Positions 49,492 to 57,633 of a stretch of DNA of 64,000 bases are shown one piece after another. The notes beneath the pieces are model-generated. The model worked only from the letters and a program-made list of their open reading frames with translations. It made no database searches and was not told where the DNA came from. Every line of letters starts with the position of its first letter. Position 1 is the first letter of the stretch. The translations under genes were made by a program, and so were the position numbers. This DNA comes from Actinobacteria bacterium OV450 (GTDB taxonomy: Bacteria > Actinomycetota > Actinomycetes > Streptomycetales > Streptomycetaceae): assembly GCA_001298555.1 (NCBI GenBank), contig LJCW01000336.1, positions 40,054 to 104,053 of the forward strand. The letters run 5' to 3'.

Positions 49492-50706
49492 GTGACGACA
49501 GACCTCGGGCCGTTCGCCCCCACCCGGCACTGGATGCGGGCCCACCCGCTCGCCACCGATGCCGTCCTCGCGCTCGGGGCGCTCGTCTCCATGGTCGTCG
49601 GCTCCTTCGCGGATCCGCACGGCCCGCACGGGCCCGCCTTCGGGACCCGGACCCCCGAGCCGTTCTCGCTGCTGCTGATGGTGCTGGGCGCGGCCGCGCT
49701 CGTGTTCCGTCGGCGGCGCACCCGCACGGTGCTCGCCGTGACCATCGGGCTGTGCCTGCTGGAGCTGGCCACCGGCGAGCCGCGGGCCCCCGTCGCCATG
49801 TCCACGGTGATCGCCCTGTACACGCTGGCCTCGCGCACGGACCGGCCCACCACGTGGCGGATCGCCGTGCTGACGATGACGGGACTGACCGGCGTGGCCA
49901 TGCTGGCCGGCCCGATGCCCTGGTACGCGCAGGAGAACATCGGCATCTTCGCCTGGACCGGGATGGCCGCGGCCGCCGGTGACGCGGTGCGCAGCCGGCG
50001 TGCGTTCGTCGACGCCATACGGGAGCGGGCCGAACGGGCCGAGCGGACCCGCGAGGAGGAGGCCCGGCGGCGGGTCGCCGAGGAGCGGCTGCGGATCGCC
50101 CGGGACCTGCACGACGTGGTGGCCCACCACATCGCCCTGGTCAACGTCCAGGCGGGAGTGGCCGCCCACGTCATGGACAAGCGGCCCGACCAGGCCAAGG
50201 AGGCCCTGGCCCACGTACGGGACGCGAGCCGCTCGGCGCTGAACGAGCTGCGGGCGACGGTCGGGCTGCTGCGGCAGTCCGGCGATCCGGAGGCACCGAC
50301 CGAGCCGGCGCCGGGGCTGGCCGTCCTGGACGAGCTGGTGGACACCTTCCGGCACGCAGGGCTGCCGGTGAAGGTGATGGTCGAGCTGGGCCGTGACCGG
50401 GCCCCGCTGCCGGCGGCCGTGGACCTGGCGGCGTACCGGGTGATCCAGGAGGCCCTGACCAATGTCCGCAAGCACGCGGGGCCGGAGGTCCGGGCCGAGG
50501 TCAGCGTGGTCCGGTTCGGCACGTCGGTGGAGGTGACGGTGCTGGACGACGGCGGCGCCGCCGGGGTCCCCGAGGACGACGGCGCGGGTGGCGGCCACGG
50601 GCTGCTCGGCATGCGGGAGCGGGCCACGGCGCTGGGCGGCTCCTGCTTCGCGGGGCCCCGGTTCGGCGGCGGCTACCGGGTGCACGCGGTCCTCCCCGTC
50701 GCCTAA
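49492..50706 (+). CDS. NarL-family sensor histidine kinase
   Basis: 404 residues. About five membrane spans in the first 160 residues, then a HisKA_3 dimerisation box with the phospho-His in RIARDLHDVVAHHIALVN and a HATPase domain (QEALTNVRKHAG N-box, VLDDGG G1 and GHGLLGMRERATALGG G2). Normally paired with a LuxR-type regulator, but none is next to it. GTG at 49492. Its TAA stop is supplied by the left end of a MITE. Confidence 0.92.
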   Translation: MTTDLGPFAPTRHWMRAHPLATDAVLALGALVSMVVGSFADPHGPHGPAFGTRTPEPFSLLLMVLGAAALVFRRRRTRTVLAVTIGLCLLELATGEPRAPVAMSTVIALYTLASRTDRPTTWRIAVLTMTGLTGVAMLAGPMPWYAQENIGIFAWTGMAAAAGDAVRSRRAFVDAIRERAERAERTREEEARRRVAEERLRIARDLHDVVAHHIALVNVQAGVAAHVMDKRPDQAKEALAHVRDASRSALNELRATVGLLRQSGDPEAPTEPAPGLAVLDELVDTFRHAGLPVKVMVELGRDRAPLPAAVDLAAYRVIQEALTNVRKHAGPEVRAEVSVVRFGTSVEVTVLDDGGAAGVPEDDGAGGGHGLLGMRERATALGGSCFAGPRFGGGYRVHAVLPVA

Positions 50707-50869
50707 GGGCTGTCCCGTAATCCCCGGTGGATCAGCGCGCGGCGTCGGATGCGGTGCATCGCAAGGCGGAGGGGCGTCCGCATACTGGGCGTATCCGGGC
50801 GTCCCGACAACGCAGCGAGGCGCCGTAGCCGGCGTCGCGCGCCCGCCGGGGATTACGGGACAGCCCTTA
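50704..50869. mobile_element. MITE-like element, 24-bp perfect inverted ends
   Basis: 166 bp. The ends (starting TAAGGGCTGTCCCGTAAT at 50704-50727 and its exact complement at 50846-50869) match over 24 bp. No ORF. The interior shares GCGCGCGGCGTC and the GCGGTGCA-CGCAA region with the short element at 46611. As RNA the ends form a strong hairpin that could terminate both the kinase gene and the convergent GH114 operon. Confidence 0.9.
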
Positions 50870-50879
50870 GCGGCCGCGC

Positions 50880-51749
50880 CTAGCCCGTGTTCTCGTTCTC
50901 GTTCTTGGGCGGGCAGAACTGCCGCCAGGCGTCCAGGTCGTACTTCTTCTGCAGGGAGCTGAGCCGCAGTTCCTGCGAGCGCGGACACCACTGACCGATC
51001 CGGCCCTCGTACTCCACGTGGAAGACGGCCTTGCCCGCGGCGACGAACGGGGTGAGCCGCTCGCACTCGTCGTACTCGAAACACTGCTCGTTGACCGCGA
51101 AGTCGAAGTCCCCCACCAGCTGCGGGATCTGGTCGAGGTCGTTCTTCAGACCGACCGCGAGCCCCCGGTCGTGCGCCAGCTTCGCGATCAGCCGGTTGTA
51201 CTTGAGCTGGTCGTCGGCGGTGAGCGGGAAGCCGGTCTCGTTGCGGTAGCCGTCCATGTTGTCCGGTTCCACCGCGTCGAAGCCCTTGTCGCGGCACATG
51301 TCGAACCGTTTCGCCATCAGCGGCTCCAGTTCGGTCAACCCCCGGACGTCCAGCCAGCGTTCGCCCTCCCAGCCGTTGCCCTTGCCGAGCAGCGCCTTCG
51401 GGAAGGCGCCGGCGTCGGGGCGGAACTCCTCCCAGGCTCCGGTGGACAGGTAGCAGACGGTCCGCCGGCCGGCCTGCCTCAGCCCGGCGACCTGCTCCTT
51501 GGTGGTGTTGAACCCGTCGACGTCGTACACCGCCGCCTTCACGGAGGTGTCGAGCCTCCCGGTGAGCTGCCACTGCCAGCTGACCCCCGGTTTCGGCTGC
51601 CAGCGCTGCCCCGGCGCCGGGGCGGGCGCCGGGGCGGGCGCCAGGTCGTCCGGCTCGTCCGGCCGCTCGGTGGTGCAGGCGGCCAGCAGGAGCAGCAGGA
51701 CCAGCGGCAGGGCGCGGCGGCCACGGCCGCGTCCGGGCGTGCGCGTCAT
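50880..51749 (-). CDS. GH114 endo-alpha-1,4-polygalactosaminidase lipoprotein
   Basis: 289 residues. Signal sequence with lipobox LLAAC (Cys near residue 25), an Ala-Pro linker, then the GH114 barrel: VSWQWQLTGRLDTSVKAAVYDVDGF, VCYLSTGAWEEFRPD, GFDAVEPDNMDGYRNETG and VGLKNDLDQIPQLVGDFDF. It would cut alpha-1,4-linked galactosamine polymers outside the cell, as fungal Ega3 does. The ATG at 51749 overlaps the upstream stop by 4 nt (ATGA), so an upstream start was not used. Last gene of the polysaccharide operon. Confidence 0.88.
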   Translation of the reverse strand: MTRTPGRGRGRRALPLVLLLLLAACTTERPDEPDDLAPAPAPAPAPGQRWQPKPGVSWQWQLTGRLDTSVKAAVYDVDGFNTTKEQVAGLRQAGRRTVCYLSTGAWEEFRPDAGAFPKALLGKGNGWEGERWLDVRGLTELEPLMAKRFDMCRDKGFDAVEPDNMDGYRNETGFPLTADDQLKYNRLIAKLAHDRGLAVGLKNDLDQIPQLVGDFDFAVNEQCFEYDECERLTPFVAAGKAVFHVEYEGRIGQWCPRSQELRLSSLQKKYDLDAWRQFCPPKNENENTG

Positions 51750-52393
51750 CCGGCGGCCTCCAGGGCGTAGGGGAGGGTCCCCCACGGGTGCGCGCCGGTC
51801 CCGGGGACCGCGCAGTGCACCGCGGCCCCTCGCCGGAGGGCCAGCTCGGCGGCGGGCGCGCCCGGCGGGACGGCGTACACGAGGTGGCAGAACCGCTGGG
51901 CGGGGTGGTCGGCCGTCCAGGGCGGCACCGCCGCCTCCCGGTAGGCGTCCCAGGGGCCCTCGAAGGTGACCAGCAGGTCGGCTAGTGCTGCGTAGTCGGG
52001 GTGCGGGTGGACCCCGTGGTTGAGGACGAGGGTACGGGCGCCCGCGGCCCGGGCGGCCACGGCGAGCCGCCCGTAGTGCGACAGCAGGGCCGGATCGGCG
52101 GAGGCCTGGTCGAGGAAGGCTCCGTCGGCGCCGTACCAGTCGCGGTGGCGCAGCAGGTCCTGCACCACGGCGGAGTGGGGGCGCCGGCCGTAGTCGGTGT
52201 CGGTGTAGCCGAGGACGGGCACGCCGGCGTCGCGCAGCCGCCGGGCGACGGCGGCGAACCGTTCGTCGGGTGCCTCCCCCGGCCCGCTGGCGGGGTTGAG
52301 GACCACGGAGTGCAGTCGTCCGGCGGAGCGGATCAGCCGCTCCCAGTCCTCGGGCCGGTCGGCGGGATGCTCGTAGAGGGGCACCAGCAGCAT
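51746..52393 (-). CDS. spherulin-4-type (GH135-like) glycosidase, no signal peptide
   Basis: 215 residues of the spherulation-specific family 4 fold: LLVPLYEHPADRPEDWERL, SVVLNPASGPGEAPDERF, VLGYTDTDYGRRP, WYGADGAFLDQASAD and LVTFEGPWDAYRE. Fungal Sph3 is an endo-alpha-1,4-N-acetylgalactosaminidase of this family; where I remember Asp-Glu in its active site this protein has Asp-Gln. No signal peptide, so it would be cytoplasmic unless exported otherwise. The ATG at 52393 has AAGAAGG upstream; a GTG at 52420 is possible. Confidence 0.8.
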   Translation of the reverse strand: MLLVPLYEHPADRPEDWERLIRSAGRLHSVVLNPASGPGEAPDERFAAVARRLRDAGVPVLGYTDTDYGRRPHSAVVQDLLRHRDWYGADGAFLDQASADPALLSHYGRLAVAARAAGARTLVLNHGVHPHPDYAALADLLVTFEGPWDAYREAAVPPWTADHPAQRFCHLVYAVPPGAPAAELALRRGAAVHCAVPGTGAHPWGTLPYALEAAG

Positions 52394-52424
52394 GGGGGCC
52401 TTCTTCTCGTACGGGGTCACGGGA

Positions 52425-53963
52425 TCAGCGGTGGGCCGTCGCACGGCCGAGCAGGAGGCACACCAGCGTGCCCAGCGCCGCCGCGGCCGCGGCGGCCACG
52501 ACCAGCTGGACCAGCCGCGGCTGCCCCAGCCCCAGCAGCAGCGCCAGGCTCTGGGCCACGGCCGCCGTGGCGCAGACGGCCGCGGCCGGCCGGACCGCCC
52601 CGAAGGACTGGAGCAGCAGCCCGGTCCACATGACGGCGCCGAGCAGCAGCAGGGTTGCGGCCCGCACCCCGGTCAGTCCGGGGGCTCCCGGCCAGAGCAG
52701 GGTGCCGGCGACCCCGAGGAGCAGCAGCACCGCCAGGTACGCGGCGAGGCAGCGGCCCAGCGTGCCGAGCATCCGCAGCCAGAACTGGCGGGGTGAGCGG
52801 GCCGCCCGCAGCCCGGCGAGGCTCCCGCTGCGGAACCGGTGGAGCAGCCATTCGGCGGGTCCCATGCTGAGGGTGAGCGCCACCGCCGACGGGGCGGCGA
52901 CGGCCTCGGCGGGTCCCCCGGCGAGCACCTCCCCGAGGGCGGCGTACAGCACGAGCAGGCCGGTGCCGAGGCCGAACACCCCGTAGGGCACGGAGTCCCC
53001 GATCCGGGGTCCGCGCGGGCCGTACTCCTCCTCGGCGCCCCGCAGCATCCGCCAGCGCACCGGGCCCTCCCCCGGGCCGTGTCCGGACCAGCCCCGGATC
53101 CGGCGCACGCCGGCGCGTACGCCCTGGGCCAGCGGCAGTTCCCGTACGGCGAGGGTGCAGGCGGCCAGCAGGGACACCAGCAGCAGGCCCACCCGTACCG
53201 GCAGGGGCGGGTCGGTGAACAGCGCGAGGAGGGACCCCGCGGCCATCGGGGCGAGCGCGGCGAGCAGCACCCGCTCCCGGCCGAGGACCAGCAGCACGGT
53301 GGCGGCGCCCACGTACAGGGCCTGGCCGGCGGCGAACGCGTACGAGAAGGGCGGCCCGCCGGGCACGGACAGCGCGGCGGCGGTGCCGAGCAGGGCGGGG
53401 GCGGGGGCGCCGGCCAGCAGGGTCCGTCCGGCGGCGGCCCGGTCGCCCAACCCCAGCCAGGAGTACGCGCGGTGGGACAGGGTCTGGTCCCACACCCAGC
53501 CGATGAGCGCCCCCGCGAGCAGGGTCAGCGTTCCGGCGGGCAGGCCCAGGCGGTCCTTGGGGCCCTCCAGCAGGGGGGCGCCCAGGACGTAGGCGAGGCC
53601 GGGCAGCGCGAAGATCACCCCGCGCAGCAGGCATGCGGTGAGGGAGACCTTCCAGGGGTCGGGGACGTGCTCCGGTTCCGGGAAGGAGCGGGGCACGCGG
53701 GCGTAGAGCTCCTCGGCGAGGCCGAAGGAGTCGTGGCGTCCGTAGGCCAGCCGGATGTGCTCGTCGGTCAGCCCGTCGGATTCGAGGATGGCGGCGATCT
53801 CGTCGGGGTGGACGGCCGCCGCGATGAACGGGCCCAGGCGTTCGGCGAGTTCGTCCAACGGGTCGCCGGCGGGGCCGGGGTCCCCCGGCCCGGTGCGCCG
53901 GGGCCGGGGGATGGCGGGCAGGGTGTCGCCGCCGGGGACGCGCAGCCAGAGGGATCCGCTCAC
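52425..53963 (-). CDS. polytopic membrane protein of the exopolysaccharide operon
   Basis: 512 residues. The N-terminal ~120 residues are soluble (HPDEIAAILESDGLTDEHIRLAYGRHDSFGLAEELY), followed by about 12 hydrophobic spans (ACLLRGVIFALPGLAYVLGA, AGTLTLLAGALIGWVW, VGLLLVSLLAACTLAV, ATLLLLGAVMWTGLLLQSF and others). Charge and topology fit a flippase or polymer transporter in the place PelG takes in pel operons, but I see no clear MATE signature. It starts at GTG 53963 with a GTGA overlap with the glycosyltransferase stop. Function inferred from context only. Confidence 0.75.
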   Translation of the reverse strand: MSGSLWLRVPGGDTLPAIPRPRRTGPGDPGPAGDPLDELAERLGPFIAAAVHPDEIAAILESDGLTDEHIRLAYGRHDSFGLAEELYARVPRSFPEPEHVPDPWKVSLTACLLRGVIFALPGLAYVLGAPLLEGPKDRLGLPAGTLTLLAGALIGWVWDQTLSHRAYSWLGLGDRAAAGRTLLAGAPAPALLGTAAALSVPGGPPFSYAFAAGQALYVGAATVLLVLGRERVLLAALAPMAAGSLLALFTDPPLPVRVGLLLVSLLAACTLAVRELPLAQGVRAGVRRIRGWSGHGPGEGPVRWRMLRGAEEEYGPRGPRIGDSVPYGVFGLGTGLLVLYAALGEVLAGGPAEAVAAPSAVALTLSMGPAEWLLHRFRSGSLAGLRAARSPRQFWLRMLGTLGRCLAAYLAVLLLLGVAGTLLWPGAPGLTGVRAATLLLLGAVMWTGLLLQSFGAVRPAAAVCATAAVAQSLALLLGLGQPRLVQLVVAAAAAAALGTLVCLLLGRATAHR

Positions 53964-55501
53964 CACAGGCTCCCGTCGGCGGCGAGTTCGCGGTACCAGG
54001 GGTCGGCGAGCCGCTGCGTCCAGTCGTCGCCCGCGTGGACGGGCAGGACGGGCTGGCCGGCGAGTTCCCGGTAGATGTGGCGGAAGCCGTCCACGGACTG
54101 GTGGAGGGTGAACTTCTCGACGACCCGCCGGCGGGAGAGCCGGCCCAGCTCGGCGCGGCGTTCGTCGTCGCGGAGCAGGGCGAGCGTGGCGCGGGCCATG
54201 GTCTCCGGTTCGCGCGGCGGGACGACGAGCCCGGCGTCGCCGACGGCCTCGCGCACCCCGCCGACGTCGGTGGAGACGGTGGTGCGGCCGCACGACATGG
54301 CCTCGATGATGCTGAAGGGGAAGCCCTCGCTGATGCTGGAGAGCATGACGACGCTGCCCGCCGCGTAGGCGCGGGCGACGTCCGTGATGCGGCCCTCGTA
54401 CGAGATCCCGTCGGTCACGCCGAGTTCGGCGGCGAGTTTCTCCAGGCGGAGCCGGTACTCCTCGCAGCCGGCCGGGACGGGGCCGAACAGCCGCAGCCGC
54501 AGCGCGGGCAGCTCCTCGCGCATGAACGCGTAGGCCCTGATGAGGGTTTCCAGGTCCTTGATCGGGTCGATGCGCCCGCACCAGCTGAGGGTGGGCACGT
54601 CGGGTTCGGGTCCGGCCTCGGGGAAGGCGTACGGGTCGACGCCGTTGTAGACCGTACGGATCCGGTCGGGGGCGGCGCCGCCGCGCTCCTCCCAGCGGCG
54701 GTTGTACTGGTTGCACGGGGTGATGAGGTCGGCCTGCCGGTAGCCCTCGGTGTTGAGCTCCCGGTAGAAGCCGAGCAGCAGGGCCTTGACCGGCCAGCGC
54801 TGCTGCGCGGTGCGGTAGCCGAGGTAGCGCTCGCGCAGGTAGATGCCGTGCTCGGTGAGCAGGAAGGGCACCTGGTCGAGGTACTTGGCGGCGAGGGCCG
54901 GGAGGGTGGCGAGGCCGCTGCTGACGGAGTGCGCGACGCTGTCGGGCGGGATCCGCACCGCGAGCGGCCGCAGCGCGTGCTCGATCAGGTCCGTGGCGGT
55001 GAGCGCGTCGTGGATGGTGGGCTCGGCGGCGGCGGTGGAGCAGCCGGGGCGGGTCCACACGTCCATCAGCAGGCGCAGGACCGTTTCGGAGCGCAGGGCC
55101 GGGGCGAGGCGGCCGGCCCGGGCCAGCACGGCGAGTTCGCGCAGGGCTTCGGAGAAACCGTCGCGGCCGGGGGTGGCCCCGGCGGCGCCCGCAGGCGGGT
55201 CCAGGAGCGAGAGCAGTAAGGTTTCGTAGGCTTCGGTGAACCGGCGGTGCGCCTTGCCCCGCCGGCGAGGGCGGCGGCCGCGGCCCGGCGTCGCCCCCCA
55301 GAGCGGGACGGCGGTGTGCCGGTAGACGTTGCGGGGCAGCTCCCAGGTGACCGGTTCACGGCCGGAGCCGGTCAGGGCTATGACGTTGAAGTCGACCTCC
55401 GGCATCCCCCGTACGAGCTGGTCGCACCAGGTGCTGACTCCCCCGTGGACGTGCGGGTAGGTGCCTTCGGTGAGCATGGTGACATGACGCCCATGGCTCA
55501 T
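53960..55501 (-). CDS. PelF-type GT4 glycosyltransferase with DUF3492 domain
   Basis: 513 residues. The start HVTMLTEGTYPHVHGGVSTWCDQLVRGMP and the central LLTEHGIYLRERYLGY are hallmarks of PelF (DUF3492 N-terminal half). C-terminal GT-B half: RTVYNGVDPYAF, LSWCGRIDPIKDLETLIRAY, ITDVARAYAAGSVVMLSS and the donor motif EGFPFSIIEAMSCGRTTVS. PelF uses UDP-GalNAc-type donors for cytoplasmic polymer synthesis. The ATG at 55501 has GGGGGGA 9 nt upstream. Codon 95 is TTA. It is followed by GTGA coupling to the membrane protein. Confidence 0.9.
   Translation of the reverse strand: MSHGRHVTMLTEGTYPHVHGGVSTWCDQLVRGMPEVDFNVIALTGSGREPVTWELPRNVYRHTAVPLWGATPGRGRRPRRRGKAHRRFTEAYETLLLSLLDPPAGAAGATPGRDGFSEALRELAVLARAGRLAPALRSETVLRLLMDVWTRPGCSTAAAEPTIHDALTATDLIEHALRPLAVRIPPDSVAHSVSSGLATLPALAAKYLDQVPFLLTEHGIYLRERYLGYRTAQQRWPVKALLLGFYRELNTEGYRQADLITPCNQYNRRWEERGGAAPDRIRTVYNGVDPYAFPEAGPEPDVPTLSWCGRIDPIKDLETLIRAYAFMREELPALRLRLFGPVPAGCEEYRLRLEKLAAELGVTDGISYEGRITDVARAYAAGSVVMLSSISEGFPFSIIEAMSCGRTTVSTDVGGVREAVGDAGLVVPPREPETMARATLALLRDDERRAELGRLSRRRVVEKFTLHQSVDGFRHIYRELAGQPVLPVHAGDDWTQRLADPWYRELAADGSLW
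55217..55219 (-). other. TTA (bldA-type) codon in the PelF-like gene
   Basis: In-frame TTA, codon 95, in YETLLLSLL. Such codons place a Streptomyces gene under the developmental tRNA gene bldA. It sits near the 5' end, where it should have most effect. Confidence 0.85.
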
Positions 55502-55605
55502 GCGCTGTGTCCCCCCAGGACGGAAAAGGGGCCGGCGCCCGTGGGTGTGCGGAGCGCCGGCGCTAGGTGGTACGAGGTGGTACTGGCGTCGGAGTGACGC
55601 GGCGG

Positions 55606-57633
55606 TCAGCTGGGCAGCTTGAGCGTGACCGCGCTCTGGAGCGCCTCGGGCGAGGTCCACGCCGAGCGGTTGCCCGCGTAGGCGGTGCCGAAGTCGGCGG
55701 TGCCCAGCAGGAGCTGCTTCTTGGTGCCGTTCGGCGCGGTCACCGGGGCGAGGATGCCGGAGGGCGCCTTGACGGTGACGTCCTTGCCGATGCGGTAGGC
55801 GGTGACCTGGCCGGCGGCCAGGGCCTTGTCCCAGGCGGCCCGGCGGCTGAGCTCGACCCCGGTGTCCTTCATGCTCTGGTTCACGATCGGGGCGCTGGGC
55901 GCGTAGAGCGCCCGGTAGGTGTCGAGCACCTGGTTGAGCACCGGGTAGAGCGTGCGGTCCTCGGCGAGGTTGGACTGGTGGACGTAGTGCGGACGCGGGT
56001 CGTTCGCCAGGACGTGGCGCAGGGCGGTCCGCGCCTCGGCCGGGACGATGTAGTCCAGGTAGCCGGAGGCGGTGCTGAGCGGGGCCGGCAGACAGGTGGA
56101 GGTCGCCGGGTTGTCCTCGCAGGTGCCGCTGCCGCCCTGGGCGCGGCTCGTGTAGATCCAGTTGTACTCGTCGGCCATCTCCGCGTTGGTGCCCGTGTTG
56201 TAGTACACGTTCATCGGGTAGCGGGGGACGGTCAGGGCGGCGCCGACGGCGCGCTGGGCGGGCTCGCGCGAGTTGTCGCTGCCGGCCCACTTGACCCCGT
56301 TGTCGGCGAGGGCGCCCGCCAGGTTCGGGTTGTCGACGGGCTGCTCCGGGAGGGTCTTGAGGCCGGAGTGCTCGCCGGTGACGAGCTCGGTGCGGTCGGT
56401 GGTGATGCCCTTCGCGGCGGCCCAGTTGTTGTTGTCGCGGATCTGGGCGGAGATCTCGGCACGGCTCATCCAGTTGACGGCGCCCTGGGCGTTCTTGGTG
56501 CAGGTCCACGGGACGGTGGTGGTGTCCTGGATGCAGCCGAGGAAGGGGTGGGTGTAGGTGTGGTTCATCCAGCGGTATTTGGCCCGGTCCGCGATGAGCT
56601 GTGCGGTGAGCGCGTCGGTGCCGCCGTTCTCGGCCTTCCACTCCTCGCCGGCGCCGGCGTTGAAGAGCAGGTCGAGTTTGAAGTTCTTGCTCGTCTGCCA
56701 CTGCGCCGCGTACTGGGCGTCGGCGGCCGTCATGCGGATGGTGCTCTCCTTGCCCTCGCCGCCCGCACAGGCGTAGTCGCCGGGCGTGCAGTTGAGGTCC
56801 TTGCTCCACCGGGCGTCGGGGGCGAAGACGTCGTCGACGTGGACGGCGAAGTACTGGCGCTCCTGGCCGAGGTGGACCCCCTGGGTGAGCCAGTCGACGA
56901 TGCCGCGGGCGAGCAGCCGGAACTGCTGCTGGTACTGGTTGTAGCCGAAGGTGACGACCAGTTCGCTGCGGCCGTCGTGCGCGTACTCGCCGACGAGCGA
57001 GGCCCGTCCGCCGGAGACGGGCGCGTCGAGGTAGCTGGTGTAGCCGGCCCGCGGCTTGCCCATGAACCCGTAGCTCTCGGGAACCAGGGCGGAGTTGTCC
57101 TCGAAGGTGACCTGGCCGGCCAGGTAGTTGAACGGGCCGGCCTTTCCGGCGGTGGTGACGGCGGCCTGCGTGCCGTCGAGCTGCCCGCTGTAGCCCCCGT
57201 TGTCGGTGTATTCGAGGCCCACGCCCGGGTGGGCCCACGTGTAGGCGTCGACCTGGCGGATGCCGTAGGTCGTCTCGTACGCGCTGAGCGCGGCCATCTC
57301 GGCCGAGCCCTCGCCGAACGGGTTCTCGTTCGGCAGCACGACGCCCTGGTACTTGGCGCGCGGACGGCCGTCGACCGTGTCGGCGAGGAACCCGGCGTCG
57401 ATCACCGGGCGGCCGGAGCCGCCCAGGGCGACCCGGGTGTAAGGCACCCCGGTGTCCCGGAGCTGGGCGGTGATCGCCTCGACCGAGCTGCCGCCGTCGT
57501 CGACGACGAGCACCTTCAGGTCGATGCGCGGTGTCACGGCCGCCTGGGCGGTCGCGGCGGGCATTGCCACGGACATCAGCGCAGCCACGGCCATGGCGGC
57601 GGCAGCCCTGTTCATCCGGTTCCTGTTGACCAT
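55606..57633 (-). CDS. secreted NodB-fold polysaccharide deacetylase, Agd3-like
   Basis: 675 residues. Sec signal peptide (AAAAMAVAALMSVAMPAATAQA), an N-terminal region with VLVVDDGGSSVEAITAQL (about 41-58), and a central NodB-type domain with the metal-site Asp pair in YFAVHVDDVF (residues 261-270) and the H-x3-H in MNHTYTHPFL (His358, His362). The C-terminus looks strand-rich (VTVKAPSGILAPVTAPNG). Length and motifs resemble fungal Agd3 (CE18), which deacetylates galactosaminogalactan. ATG at 57633 with GGAAAGG upstream. First gene of the operon. Confidence 0.83.
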   Translation of the reverse strand: MVNRNRMNRAAAAMAVAALMSVAMPAATAQAAVTPRIDLKVLVVDDGGSSVEAITAQLRDTGVPYTRVALGGSGRPVIDAGFLADTVDGRPRAKYQGVVLPNENPFGEGSAEMAALSAYETTYGIRQVDAYTWAHPGVGLEYTDNGGYSGQLDGTQAAVTTAGKAGPFNYLAGQVTFEDNSALVPESYGFMGKPRAGYTSYLDAPVSGGRASLVGEYAHDGRSELVVTFGYNQYQQQFRLLARGIVDWLTQGVHLGQERQYFAVHVDDVFAPDARWSKDLNCTPGDYACAGGEGKESTIRMTAADAQYAAQWQTSKNFKLDLLFNAGAGEEWKAENGGTDALTAQLIADRAKYRWMNHTYTHPFLGCIQDTTTVPWTCTKNAQGAVNWMSRAEISAQIRDNNNWAAAKGITTDRTELVTGEHSGLKTLPEQPVDNPNLAGALADNGVKWAGSDNSREPAQRAVGAALTVPRYPMNVYYNTGTNAEMADEYNWIYTSRAQGGSGTCEDNPATSTCLPAPLSTASGYLDYIVPAEARTALRHVLANDPRPHYVHQSNLAEDRTLYPVLNQVLDTYRALYAPSAPIVNQSMKDTGVELSRRAAWDKALAAGQVTAYRIGKDVTVKAPSGILAPVTAPNGTKKQLLLGTADFGTAYAGNRSAWTSPEALQSAVTLKLPS

